This document shows positions 32,216 through 43,512 of a stretch of 64,000 nucleotides of DNA, in pieces. A program made the position numbers and the translations under genes. Origin of the DNA: Clusia tigrina (taxonomy: Eukaryota; Arthropoda; Insecta; Diptera; Clusiidae). The notes under the pieces are model-generated. The model saw only the letters and a program-made list of their open reading frames with translations. It searched no databases and was not told the DNA's origin. Location: contig OV050030.1 of assembly GCA_920105625.2 (NCBI GenBank), forward strand, positions 69,385,111 to 69,449,110. Reading direction: 5' to 3'. Position 1 is the stretch's first letter. Each line of letters opens with the position of its first letter.

Positions 32216-33830
32216 ATGACTGGAGAGGGTAAGGTGACTACCGCTCTGATTACATTGATAAGCGTCGGTTCGTTGCCTCGCTTTAAGATTTTTATATTAT
32301 ATCTAAGTAAAACTCACAAATACACACAATCAAATGATGAATCAGCTGTTGGGTTATCTACGTCGGTAATTTCGACCGAACCAGCAGTGGGCTGGTCGCC
32401 TCGCAGATTTGCAGATTTGCAGATTGGACATGCACCAAGCCAATCCACATCTACGTTGGTAGCTGTTATTCAACATGTACGCTGTTGAATGCATTTATAA
32501 GAAATGAAACTTTTCGGTTTTCGATGCTACCAACACAGGATCCGGAATTAAGTCATGAGTCAATGGACTCTTGTGATACCGAAACACTGTGTTGTGATAA
32601 TAATGGCGTGACCTCCGAAAAATCTGGGTGCACGGTAATAGATTCCGACCTACATTATCTGCGCATTAAGCACGGCTTCATCAAATTGACGTTCGACGAG
32701 AAACTCTAGGGAAAAGGCCTTAGAGATTGCAAAAAGTAAGTCCTGTACGAAAAGGGGTCGCTAAGTAGAAAATAAAAGCCAGTTGTCAAAAAAACTAAAA
32801 TGTCTCCTTATGTCGGAAAGCCAACTTTTAGTTAGGTGGCTAGCATTATTCGCGTGGGAATTGTCCCAAACTTATCGAATGCAGAAAGCCATAAGAGCAA
32901 TGTGGGCCTATCCGAGTCACTTCGGTAGAACATGTGGTCTAGGCTCCAAAATGATACACTAGATGTATGTAATGATGGTTAGACCCATCATTATTTTTGC
33001 ATCCCTTGTACGGTGCACAAAAAACACACAAGAATCCGGTAACAAAATACTTACAAGTTTTCAAAGGCAGGCTCGGTTGGCAATCACGGGTGCCATGCAA
33101 AACTGCCCAACCGCTGCTATTGAAACGATAATATAATTATCCCCACTGTGCAATTCGCAAAAAAATGTTCTGCTAGACGCGCATTGTAGACGAAAATCTT
33201 GTCTAGACAAGAGCCTCATAACTGTGGTCATTCCAATATTCCAAAAACATACCGGATGAAAAAAAAATCTCAATAATGGATTATATGATCCCAAGCGAAT
33301 ATTTTGATTGAAACTTTGAGATTATTATCTAAGATCGTGATGAATTGGTCATTGGAGAATTTTGGCTAGATCCTAGAAGGCTAGAATGGTTCACAGACGG
33401 GCCAAAAACAAAAACTGTATTCAGTGAAGAGGTCTACAGACGCAATACCAAAATTTTAGAGCCAATGGGTAGGTAGCCTAGTGTCTTTCAGGCTAAAACT
33501 CAAGCAATTTCAGCTACTCAATGATAAATCTGAATCTTATAGCTGTCTTTTCAGATAGTCAAGCTGAATTACAAGCATTAGCTTTATATTTTTAGAATCG
33601 AAAATGATGGAAGGATTCTTCAATAACTTACAATCAACAAATAAGGTTGCAATTTGCTGGGTCCCGGATCATTTAGAGATCGAAGGCAACGAAATTGCTA
33701 ACGAACTGTCTAGTGACGGTTCCGTAGCAAGCCTCATAGGTCCAGACCCATACTGTGGTATCATATCATGCTGTGTGGAGGCGAATAAATTAAAATTGTA
33801 ACAGGAACTCTTTTGAAGTCGCATGTAGTG
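32216..33830 (+). pseudogene. LOA-like LINE remnant: ORF1 piece and RNase H, plus strand
   Basis: Frames at 32485-32709 (possible ORF1 N-terminus) are followed by a degraded RT end and then RNase H: WFTDGPKTKTVF at about 33388, a FSDSQAELQALAL segment at 33549, and frame 33604-33801 with KVAICWVPDHLEIEGNEIANELSSDG. The RNase H catalytic pattern (TDG, SDSQ, GNExAN for GNExAD) is mostly visible but the frame is broken, and the first 900 bp are hard to assign. Confidence 0.55.
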
Positions 33831-34895
33831 AAGCATTATTTAATGGTGAAATAGTAGCAATCAAATCCATGCAAGTGGCAAAACGACAGTAGAAGGCATG
33901 TGATGCTTCAATGCAGAGACGGCCTGGCAATGTAGAATGACGGCTGCAACGTGGCCAATTTCGCCACACCTTCTGCATAGTCCCATCCAGTCCGTATGCT
34001 TGCAAGATGCAGCATCATGGCCATATATCCATAACCTTAACCGGCAGCGAACCCATCCGACACATACTCGTAGGTGCTGCAATTCCATTACCCTATTGGC
34101 GTCCTTGGCTTGTAATATTATACGCGCTATCTATGTCCCACCGTATGTGTTCCTCATACTTCTTATTGCGGTTTCATATGACCTCCAAATTCTCGCCTTT
34201 TCCTCTAGTGCATCCAGCAGCTCCGCTTTAGTGATGATTTCGGTGGCCGGACCTTTGCACTGTACCGAAACCATGTGAGTTCTCACCTGCACGGTCACTA
34301 CATCCTTGAGGACTCCCTCGATGGCTACTTGGAATGAAACTGTTGTTGCCTCCTTCGTATGGTTGATCTCTAGGCGTAACTCTCTTTTTGACTTCTTTGC
34401 CCCGCGTGTCGAGTTACGTACTAGTTTTCACCGCCCGAAAAATATTAGGATATGATATGCCCCTTTTGTGGCAATGATAATTGCACCTGCCCTTGGTTTA
34501 ATTACCTGTATATGCCACTGCTTTGTGTTTCGTTGAACCTTTATCCATGCTTCCTTGCAGCTGCCACTTCTCCTGGTTTCGGGATCACTACCGCTTCCAA
34601 CGCACTCTGCTTTTTGGTACTGGTGACTTGCTTTTTCCATACTCCTTACATCCCTACTCCAAAGAAGTATATTGGTAGATGGTGAAGTAGTTGAAGTGTT
34701 ACCCGTCGCCTGGAATTTGTGCACTATTGAAAAATTATACATTATTTCAGCAGATTGGAATCTTCTCCACAACCACAATGGAGGTTTGACTTTGCTTATA
34801 CATTTGACTAGCAGACAGGAAGTTTCAGTTAGCCTAATAAAAGCAGATATAAAATGTATCACCGCTACTTTCAGCTGTACATTGGAGGCTATCAT
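33790..34895 (-). pseudogene. LINE ORF1 (Gag-like) remnant, minus strand
   Basis: The upstream frame 34895-34428 ends with VIKPRAGAIIIATKGAYHILIFF, the segment that opens the RRM-like region of R1/LOA ORF1. Next come pieces KSKRELRLEINHTKEATT and ATEIITKAELLDALEEKA, then the zinc knuckle LCRRCGEIGHVAAV (34088-33861 frame), whose last Cys-containing part is shifted to LHCQAV. At least three frame changes. The endonuclease piece at 35.1-35.4 kb lies on the wrong side to be its ORF2. Confidence 0.55.
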
Positions 34896-35099
34896 TTGAG
34901 AACTCTCCCTGAGAAGTGATTCCCTGCGGATTTCACCTGAAGATGTCTAATTGGTTCAAATGCGATTTCTCTAAGTAACCTGCCTCCAGTTGCAATGGTT
35001 CAGGATAATCTCGATATACAGTCGAAGAATTTGAGTCAGAGAAGAAGTGGAGAGTAGTACACTCTTCAAGCACAAAGCTTGGTATCACCAAATTGCTTA

Positions 35100-35390
35100 C
35101 CTAGCTTAAGATTAACGACCTCCCTTCTGTTCGAGGTAACGAAAGTGTGTTCATCCAAGAAGATTCACCTGTCCGACCTGGTCCGCATGAAGAGCGTTTT
35201 CGTATGTGCCGATAACCAGTATCCGCTGGACGGTTTCAATTGCACCCGCCACGATATCCCTTCCGCTGAAATCAGATATTTCGAATATATGTAGTGTTTT
35301 TGACAAGAATACAGGACCTGGGTTTACCCAGATACATGCACTGAAGATTTTGTATTCCGGATTTCTTAGTCCACAACGATTGTTCATATT
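35100..35390 (-). pseudogene. LINE endonuclease fragment, minus strand
   Basis: Frame 35387-35151 contains CIWVNPGPVFLSKTLHIFEISDFSGRDIVAGAIETVQRILVIGT, which follows the pattern of the central R1/LOA endonuclease (a disulfide-like/SDFSGRDLV segment then VxGSxYLPYD, here degraded). No catalytic motif remains. Isolated fragment. Confidence 0.45.
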
Positions 35391-35399
35391 ATCTCACAT

Positions 35400-36090
35400 C
35401 TGCAAACGAATTAATGAAATGCAATACATTTAGGAAAACTTGCTCAAACAATATTTGAACAAGACAATACAGTTGCTCAAAAATACCCATATAAATACTG
35501 CAGGGCTAACCACCATTATAACAGGACATAATCATCCGGGAGAACATGGCTAAGTTATAGATTCCCTCCAATAGCTACAGTTGTAGCTAAATAGAAGATA
35601 ATCTTAAGAGGACTCTTGCCAACTTTCATTGCTTATGCCGATTTATAGTTAGAGATAGACTGCGTTCACTGGATAGTTTCCACAATAAATCTCGGCAACC
35701 TGTTGTGTCAGGGGCAAAGTGTGTTGTGCTTCTATCTGGCACGCATTGACTCATCTAAGGGGTAGTGCATGCAGAGGTATATGCAAGAATTACCAGAAAC
35801 TTAAAAGCCGACAATTGTGCCACTCTGTATGAATTCAATACGTAAGTGTGTCTTTTATTGGTGAACTCTAGATACAGGGCGCCCTCTCGTTGTAATTAAC
35901 TTCCAAATCGTATAAGCCACCAAATATTTATCTATGTAAACGCAGCTCCAACGCATTAGTGCAAAGTTGGGCCAGCAGTTGCAGCAAAATATTCCATATA
36001 ATTCCTTTAATGAAAGGCAACAATTCGGAAACAACAGTTCAAATTTGCTAGGAATTTTTATAATATCGTATTATAATATCACACTTCGAT
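35400..36090. other. Gap, nothing recognised
   Basis: About 700 bp without a recognisable frame or repeat. Confidence 0.5.
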
Positions 36091-36099
36091 AAAAATAAA

Positions 36100-36930
36100 A
36101 AGAGATATTATACCTACCAGCTAAAAAGTAGTAAGGGACTTGTGGTAGTTATCAAAGGTATTTAAACTGATATAGATCCGGACGAATTGAAAGAGGCTCT
36201 TGAAGATGCTTGGTTTAAAGCGAAGTCCGTTTACAACATAAAAAATTATAATAAAATACCACAACTACTATTTCGAGTCGAGCTTGAACCTGACACACGA
36301 AAATTAAAAAGCAATGAAGCTCACCCTTCGATATGCGGTATTTGTTGCATCGACATAGCACTGTAGAAGAACCACACAAGACTAAAGGTCCGGTGATATG
36401 CTCAATTTGTCAAGAGTATGGCTATACAAAAACGTACTTCACGCTACGTTCGGTATGTGTCGCCTGCGGGGATCTTCACCATTTGTCACAATGCTCGTCA
36501 GACAAATCTAATGCTGAAGCCAAAAAAATACTGCAACTGTGGTGGCAATCACACTGTCAACTACCGCGGATGTCCAGTGTATAGAGACCTTAAAAAAACC
36601 CGTCCAACGGCAACAAATCCAACCCAATCTTACTTCTGAGTCGATACCAGGTACCACTAACCTGAAGCAGTCTGAGTCTTTATATAGTTCGTCTACTATG
36701 TCATACGCAAACATAGTAAAGACTAGTATTAACCCAAATACATCCAATAGTATGAACTCCCAAACTCAAGAAGCTATGCTAATGAGTCGCACTCAATGTT
36801 TAACACAATTCTTGACCACAATGCAAAATATGGTTCAAGAGGTCATCCCAGGGAGGGAGAGAGGAAGCCCAAAACCAAAAAATTTACTTCATTTCAATTT
36901 GTCGCTGGAATGCTAATAGTATCCGCCAGC
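36100..36930 (+). pseudogene. Jockey ORF1 with zinc knuckles, broken
   Basis: A LKSSKGLVVVIKG and DIDPDELKEALEDAWFKAKSVYNIK segment (about 36120-36250) is the RNA-binding domain. Zinc knuckles follow: CSICQEYGYTKTYF (last Cys lost), CVACGDLHHLSQC and, in the next frame, CNCGGNHTVNYRGCPVYRDL. The Ser/Asn-rich C-terminus includes SYANIVKTSINP (36539-36916). Three frames are used, with stops between them. Confidence 0.75.
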
Positions 36931-37530
36931 ATAAATTGGAATTAGAAAATTTTTGTCTTCCAATAAAATTGATGTAATGCTTGTCTCGGAAACTCATCTT
37001 ACAAACAAATTCAACTTTTCCATCCCGGGTTATAAGCTGTAAATGACGAGTCATCCAGATGGCCCATGGTGAAACTGGCACATTATTAAGAAATAGAATA
37101 AAACACTATGCTATACATGGTTATTAAAAAGATTACCTACAAGCCACTAACATAGGAATTCAATTTCTTGAAGGAAACACCATCCTAAGTGCGGTTTACT
37201 GACCCCCTAGATTTCCAGTCACTTACCTGCAGTTTAATGATTTTTTTAGAACGCTTGGGGAGAAATTCGTAGCATCTGGAGATTTTAACGCGAAGCACAC
37301 ATTTTGTGGAGTTTCAGGGTGATTAATCCCAAAGGTAAGCAATTATTCTCTGCTCTTATGAATCGTCGCAACAAACTTGGTTTCGTGTCCTCAGGCCATC
37401 CAACCTATTGGCGTACAAATTCTCGAAAAATACCAGATCTTATTGACTTTGGGATAACAAGTGTTTTAGGGGAGCCATGCTATGACTTATCTTCTGATCA
37501 TTCACCGGTAAATAATGAAACTTTTTAAAA
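36890..37530 (+). pseudogene. Jockey ORF2 endonuclease, broken
   Basis: Pieces of the APE-type endonuclease: RWNANSI (about 36905), SSNKIDVMLVSETHLT (catalytic Glu in SETH), GDFNAKHTF-like segment (about 37279), and the frame 37304-37528 with HPTYWRTNSRKIPDLIDFGIT and DLSSDHSPV (catalytic SDH). Nearly every segment is in a different frame. Confidence 0.75.
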
Positions 37531-38004
37531 TGCTTTAGTTTACGAATCTAATTACTTAACCTCTTCAATAAGTAACTGGCTCAAATATCGAAAATATGTA
37601 AGCAGTCATATAAATATTTCACCAAATCTAAAATGCGGAGACGAAATCGAAGTAGCACTTCAAAATATAAATTCCGTTCTTGTGTCAGCAGCTATAAATG
37701 CAACTGCTCCTAAATTACCATTCCCACCGACGGTATCCGGAAAACTACCTTGGACATTGAAAACCTAGTCAATGAAAAAATACAATTCAGATGCCATTGG
37801 CAAATACACAGATCGCCTACGACCAACGAAAGCTATGCTTACCTAATAAACGTCTCAGTGAAGCTTTACATGCAGAGCTGGGAAAACACTTAAAAATCTA
37901 GACGAAAAAATTATGCCCTACAGAAAAGTATAATTGTTCCTTGTAGAAAGCTAATAAAAACATAAAAATTCCAAAGGAGTCAGAGCCACCACTTAGATTG
38001 CGTA

Positions 38005-38600
38005 ATGGGAGCTGGGCGTACAGCGACAAAGATAAAGCGTTTGCTAATCACGTGGAAAAAGTGTTTCAACCTCATCCTGGGACCAAAGTACACTGTGCAA
38101 AATCATTTCAACTTGAAAAAATCTCCAGGCTACAAGTCAATTACTGTCAAAATGGTAGCTGAGATACCAGATATAGCTTTCAAAATTTTAACACAGCTGT
38201 TTAATGCTATATTTCTAATTGGCTATTTCCCTTCAGCTTGGAAGATATGACAGGTAATCCTGATTCCGAAGCCCGGAAAAAATAAAATACAACCAGCGTC
38301 ATACAGACCCATTAGTCTGCTGCCGATGCTGTCAAAACTTTTTGAAAGACTGGTGATGCTAAAATTCTACCAGATGTCGAAGAAAGTGGTATAATTCCAC
38401 ATCATTAATTTGAATTTCGCCCAAAGCACAGTACAATAGAGCAGGTAAATAGCATCACCAGCGAAATAAGAAACGCTTTCGAGGATAAAAAGTTGTGCTC
38501 GGTAATTCTCCTTGATATTGCTCAGGCATTTGACCGGGTCTGGCACGCTGGTCTCATATATAAAAATGCAAACGTCGCCATTGTTTAACTCGCAGCACAT
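38005..38600 (+). pseudogene. Jockey ORF2 reverse transcriptase N-terminal half, broken
   Basis: Frame 38005-38250 has FNLKKSPGYKSITVKMVAEIPDIAFKILTQLFNAIFLIGYFPSAWKI (the K-S-P-G-x-D-x-I entry and PxxWK motif). In another frame follow LIPKPGKN and SYRPISLLPMLSKLFERL, then LCSVILLDIAQAFDRVWHAGL near 38490. Catalytic FADD is absent because the sequence ends. Confidence 0.75.
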
Positions 38601-38650
38601 GAAAGGTATTTCGAAGTCGTTTTAACCCGACTTCAACCTTCTTTACTTGT

Positions 38651-39140
38651 TAAGAATGGAAATGATTTTGTAAATTCAAATACAAAAAATAATAATAAAT
38701 AAGAAAATGTATATAAATTGAAAAAGGCAAGTCTTCTCCCTCATTTTGATCAAATTGTAATAATCGCTGCTTTATTAAATTATCGCGCGTCATTTTAGCA
38801 ACACGGATTGCCTTCTTTTAGCAATCACAGAGTTATATTTTTTGATACAATTGCAAAGTTGCTTATAAGTCATTTACATATTAACATCAAGTTTGCAACT
38901 CGGCCAATCTGACGATTGATTGTCCTCAATCTTGTTTTGTAAATATGTTGGCATTCACAATCATAACACATTTGTTAGTTACTTAAACATCACTAATTAC
39001 TTATTTGCCATCAATTCATAATCTTATTAAAACTTTATACAAATTATACAAAAAAGTTAAATTGTAATAGCGAATACATTATACAGTGTTTTCTTGATTG
39101 GCCGGAGCAATTTCCTCATTACATAGTAGTAACTATTTTC
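38651..39140. other. Gap, A+T-rich, possibly SINE body
   Basis: No coding signal. If the tRNA-like head at 39150-39232 is a SINE on the minus strand, its body would extend through this stretch. Confidence 0.4.
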
Positions 39141-39149
39141 TCATATTAT

Positions 39150-39232
39150 TGGCCTCCCAGGAATCGAACCGGGGCCTACAGCTGTTGTAATCTGCCCATC
39201 CAGACAACTACGCTAACTGCAGATTCCTGGGA
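39150..39232 (-). repeat. tRNA-like sequence (SINE head or tRNA pseudogene)
   Basis: Minus strand shows an A-box-like TAGCGTAGTTGTCTGG and about 45 nt later a perfect B box GGTTCGATTCC. The ends CCTCCCAGGAATC and GATTCCTGGGAGG are a 13-bp perfect inverted repeat. The inverted repeat swallows the T-arm, so it cannot fold as a standard tRNA; a tRNA-derived SINE head is more likely. Confidence 0.5.
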
Positions 39233-39495
39233 GGGTTCATAATTGGTGTGCTGTTGATTTCTGAGACATAATAAAAAATGCTTGGGGAAAAATTGCCTTT
39301 AATTGAAAAGATCTCTGATGAGGACAAGTGGCGTGTCCAAAATAGCTATAAGATCAGCCAAAAAATGTTTCAATAATTCTTCTTTTTCTTCTGAAAAATT
39401 ATTATGGTGGCATAACAAAACATACGCAATTGCAACTACTGTTGTAACTTGTCTTGTCAATAAATTCGTTACAAAAATAATCTTCATATTCACAG

Positions 39496-39690
39496 AATTG
39501 ACGACTATCGACTTACTCACTTATACTGGATAATGTTAACAAGAGGATATTCTTATTTGATATTGTCAGTAGTCAAAAGGTCGTTTATAGTTCAGCCTCA
39601 ACAGTTTTTAATTTTAAAGCGATTTTCTTCCTATTTTATTAATATTTAATAAATTATTTTTGATTTCATATTTGATAAAGTGCTCTTAAA
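39496..39690 (+). repeat. Left LTR portion of the BEL element
   Basis: Matches 58135-58298 (GATAATGTTAAC, GTAGTCAAAAGGTCGTTTAT, GGTTCAGCCTCAAC-like phrases). The LTR start is put near 39496 (TGAC) because similarity to the right copy begins there; the real end may lie beyond 39690, where the right copy is broken off. Confidence 0.65.
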
Positions 39691-39801
39691 AAGAGATTGT
39701 GCTTAGAATTATTGTGGCTAACTGTGCTAAGCAAACGACGTAACATTCTTTAAAATTAAAAATTAATAACTTTTAGTATTTATATATAATTTGTCTGTGC
39801 G

Positions 39802-40420
39802 ATGATTAAAATTAATATTTTGCGCGAAATAAATATGCACCTTAAGAAATTACTAAAACACAGCGATATGAACAAAAAACGATTGGAAAAATTAACTCCA
39901 TTAGATAATAAGAATTGCAACAAATCTGAAAAGGAGGACAGTGACCGAATGGTACAATGTGACAATAGCGATCGTTGGTACCACTTTGATTGCGTGGCAG
40001 TGGACAGTAGCGTTGCTTATGTCAAGTGCAACTGTCCTATATGCGATCACAGACTATTACTTGCAGGTACAGATCACCACGAACCACTAAAAACTGTAGT
40101 AGACAACGGGGTATAGGCATTGACTTCATCGTCGCCAGTTATGGATCCTACATGGCCACCCTTGGCAACAATAACATTCCCTCTGACCAACTTCTGAAAG
40201 TCAACACTGCACAGCCTCCTACAACAGGAATTACCAACAACTTCGCAACTAGCTGCGCGCCAGATTATTCCAAAACAGTTGTACGCAATTTATGGTGATC
40301 CAGAGGTGTGGCCGCTATTAATAAATTACTTTCAAAATAGCACCGCAGTCGCCGAAACCGAACAGCCGAAACAGTCGGAAAACCTTATGCGACTTCAATC
40401 CTGACTAAAAAGCAAGGCCA
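39802..40420 (+). pseudogene. BEL/Pao Gag N-terminal part with PHD-like finger
   Basis: Frame 39802-40113 has DRMVQCDNSDRWYHFDCVAVDSSVAYVKCNCPIC, a PHD-like Cys/His finger whose first CxxC pair is degraded. BEL/Pao Gag proteins with such an N-terminal finger are known. After a frame change near 40110 the reading continues: QLAARQIIPKQLYAIYGDPEVWPLLINYFQNSTAVAE (about 40245-40360), the Pao Gag core. This is therefore element-derived and not a chromatin gene. Confidence 0.7.
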
Positions 40421-41640
40421 TCAATGGTTTCAGAAATTATACGAACTTTACTCATGTGCTTCGGAAGACCGGAGCATATTCTGGAACGCGTAATAGTTAA
40501 AACTCGAAGTTTTCCCCCCATTAAAGAAAAATTAGAAAACTTAATCGAATATGCCCTCAGCGTACGCAACATCTGAGCCATAATGGAAGGCTGTGAAATG
40601 ATTTCACACATGCATAGTCCGTTTTTAGTGAATGAGCTATTAGACAAGCTGCCAAACAACTATAACATTACCTGAGCAATGCACCCCAAAAATTATTACA
40701 AACCGATAGTACAAGCCTTCAGCGACTGGCTGTACCAATTAGCTGAAGTGGCAAGCACTGTCTCAACAGTTGCACCTAGCAAGAGCAGTACTACAGTACA
40801 GCAGTGCCTTAAGTACAAGTGAAAATCTATCTGAACGGAAGACGAATTCCAAATAGATGCAACATTTGTCGAAGGTGGGAATATGTGCACGACAAACATC
40901 TATGTCGTCAGTGCCTTCGATTTACCGTAAACGATGCTTCTCAAAAAAAAAATTCGACATCGATGGCTGCGAAGTTAAGCACCACCGGTTGCTTCATAAA
41001 AGGAGTAACGTATCCAAATGTTCCATTTCAACCGTAAGTACGAAAACAATTCCTAATATTCTACTAAATGGTCACAGAAATAACCAAGATCGAACGGAAA
41101 CATGTTTTCGGATCGTGCCAATTAATAAACATTCTATGAACAAAATATTTCCAACATTTACATTCCTAGATGTAAGTTCTGAGGCAACATTAATTGGAAA
41201 GCAAACATTTGATGAACTTGGCATATCTGGTGACCATAACCCGTTGTATTGGAAATGGACTGATGATACGACATGAAGCGAAGATGACTCGCGGAAAGCA
41301 ACAATCTAAATATCCCATAGTACTAATGGTAATAAATTTGATCTGAAGGATGTGCGAACTGTCCAAACCTTAACCTAAGTGCAGACAATAAATACTTATG
41401 AAATAGTAGAAAAACATCCGTACTTGAAGGGATTACCCATCCAATCGTATATAAAGGCAGTACCCAAAATTTTGATTGGGCTTAACAACTGAAGGCTCTT
41501 AAAGTAAGAATTCCAGGCTAGCTAAATTATTATCCTCTGATGACCAAATTTTTAAGACAACATGTCAGAACTGTCAAGGTCAATACGAAGTTGGCTTATT
41601 GTGGCGCGATAATAATGCTCGGTTACCGGAGAGTTATTCC
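40400..41640 (+). pseudogene. BEL/Pao Gag C-terminus and protease
   Basis: Frame pieces: RVIISETIDG-like antisense is a shadow; on the plus strand MEGCEMISHMHSPFLVNELLDKLPNNY, then RRIPNRCNICRRW (zinc) and CEVKHHRLLHKRSN in 40857-41276. The protease region follows: TFLDVSSEATLIGKQTFDELGISGDHNPLYWKWTDDTT, where the aspartic active site expected as DxGS reads DVSS with Gly lost. Later KFDLKDVRTVQ and a YEVGLLWRDN segment (about 41585) lead toward RT. Multiple stops. Confidence 0.7.
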
Positions 41641-42009
41641 CAAGAGAGATAAAAATCCAAAATATTGAGTGTAATGTGTGCCGAATAGATGTGTTTGTTT
41701 TGGCTGGCGGTTGTGTCGCGTAGTTTCAGTGAACTGTTTTTGTTGTTGATCACGGGTTGTCTTGGAGATTGGAGAGCCGGAATTGTGTTATTGGTGGAAT
41801 TGTTTTGCTGGAAGTGATTGTTTGTTTTTTTAATAATACTTCAAGTTGAATGTTTTGTGGTTTGAAAGCAATGTATACCACTCGAAAAGCCAAAAAAGAT
41901 GACATCCGTCTCTTCGCCGCACTATTTGACTCCTACTCAACTTCATGAGAAACTTGTTGATTAACCACTACCACGAAATTGGTTACAGCTGCTTGAAGAG
42001 AAGCCACAA

Positions 42010-42376
42010 ATGCAACAGGAGTGCAGTGATAAGCAGGTGACTCAAAGCATAACTGAAGCTGTCAAACTAGCTGAAGAAAGAGTTATGCAGAAAATGAGTG
42101 AGATATCTGGTGAGCTAATCAATGTCAGGTCTGCTGGGGCAAAAATGGAGAAGCGGGTTGCTGTCGTGCAGGAGATGGATGCTGATAATCGGGCTCTTGG
42201 ACGCGAGGTAGCCAAGCTGCATGATAAAGTGGCCAAATTTGAGAATGATGGGGTATCCTCTGATTTGGCTATTAATGGTATTCCCCATGCTGAAGCTGAA
42301 AATTTGTCTGCTATTTTCTCACAAGTTTGCAAAGCGGTTAATGTCAGTACTCCACTCGTAGAGAGGCATTCCGTCT
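42010..42376 (+). pseudogene. CR1-like LINE ORF1, N-terminal part
   Basis: The 42010 frame shows a coiled coil (residues about 10-90: EAVKLAEERVMQKMSEISGEL, ALGREVAKLHDKVAKFE) then SDLAINGIPHAEAENLSAIFSQVCKAVN, the start of an RRM-like ORF1 domain as in L1-type ORF1p. At 42376 the frame leaves LINE sequence and enters the TIR of a DNA transposon. The missing half of the domain starts at 50086 with RLRSKGKLRKTTTAPISVK. Confidence 0.8.
42373..42376. repeat. Target site duplication GTCT, left copy
   Basis: GTCT precedes the left TIR; GTCT also follows the right TIR at 50086-50089. Confidence 0.8.
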
Positions 42377-42951
42377 GGGTAAAAACATATGAAATCAACC
42401 AATGAGTTGACCGCACCGATTTCGAATTGGATAAAATTTGGTACGAAGGGAAAGTTAAACATAATAATAGCGTTTGCCAACTTTCAGTGCCCTAGCTCTC
42501 GTACTTTCAGAATTATGGCCATTCCAAGTTGGCAAAAATCAATAAAAATGCACTCAGATGCCTTAACACAATTTTTAATATCTCGAAAAGTATTCATTGT
42601 ACGTTAATAATCAAGGGCTCATTTTACAGACAAAAACATGCGCGATTAAAAAAAAAATTTTTTTTTAAATTTCCGATCAAGGATAATGTAATTAAAAAAA
42701 GGACCAAAATTTCCAAAGGATATATCTCAAAAATCAATATTTTTAAAAATTTCAAAAAAATATATGTTAATTCTTATTATGTTTTGTACAAGTCTGCCAA
42801 ATTTCAATGTGGAGTCTTTATTACAACATGAGTTATTAAGAAAAAACCAGGCGAAGGTTTATGTATTTCATGAAATGCACCAAAATACAAAAAGGTGACA
42901 AATTACAAAAAGAAGGACAAATCAAATGTAACGGAACTTTTTCGACTTTTC
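42377..42951. repeat. Left terminal inverted repeat, about 575 bp
   Basis: Reverse complement of 49500-50085. Identity is high inside (from about 42470 inward) and lower in the outer 30-90 bp. Ends at TTCGACTTTTC, after which the two sides differ. Confidence 0.92.
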
Positions 42952-43512
42952 AACCTAGGCGAAATATTTATTGCCTGCTCACACAAAAAATGTAGAAATA
43001 TTTTATGACCTGTGGTCGGCTTATTGGCAGTAGCAAATTCAGTCCCTATTTAAAAAACATTTTATGAACCGTACTTCACGCAAATTTTCCAATTCAAGAA
43101 AAGAAAGGCGTTTATTTTTTTACCTGAAATCTATTTTTTGTACCAAAAAAAACAGTGTACGTATGTTATATTTTGTTGTTTTGTTTTCGTGGCAACTGCG
43201 TAGTGGCGCCAGTCTGGTTTTGCTTTTGCAGACATTCCACATGCGTCGTCTGCTTAATTGACCAATGAAGAACGAGCTTCTATTTTCTTCTTCTTAATTG
43301 AACTATGCGAGTTGATGAGCAAGGGAAAGTGCGAGAGAATGGAGAGTCGTGATATTGAGCCCGAACGGTACGGTCATAAAATTCATTCGGTTGTGGTATT
43401 TAAATAAAAAATATGCCATTCAATTCAACATTTTGCTGTTGTTGATTACAATCCTTTTAAAAATTCCGGTCACACTGGGTGCAATAAAAGTTTAAGACAA
43501 GTCCAAGAATGG

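Larger units (their letters stand above)
36100..38650 (+). mobile_element. Jockey-clade LINE, decayed and ending inside RT
   Basis: ORF1, endonuclease and the first half of RT lie in order. The match ends near 38600, soon after the motif A sequence LLDIAQAFDRVWHAGL; the rest of RT is missing. LINE copies are usually 5'-truncated, so the loss of the 3' half here points to a later deletion or insertion junction near 38600. It resembles the copy at 44.5-49.2 kb in every conserved motif. Confidence 0.75.

Noticed and set aside
39150..39232. Functional tRNA gene
   Set aside because: The 13-bp inverted ends consume the T-arm, so no cloverleaf forms, and no anticodon arm is clear.
39802..40113. Host chromatin gene with a PHD finger
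   Set aside because: The downstream frames are BEL/Pao Gag and protease, and the flanks are LTR-like.
42042..42416. 124-residue minus-strand ORF
   Set aside because: Antisense of the CR1-like ORF1 coiled coil.
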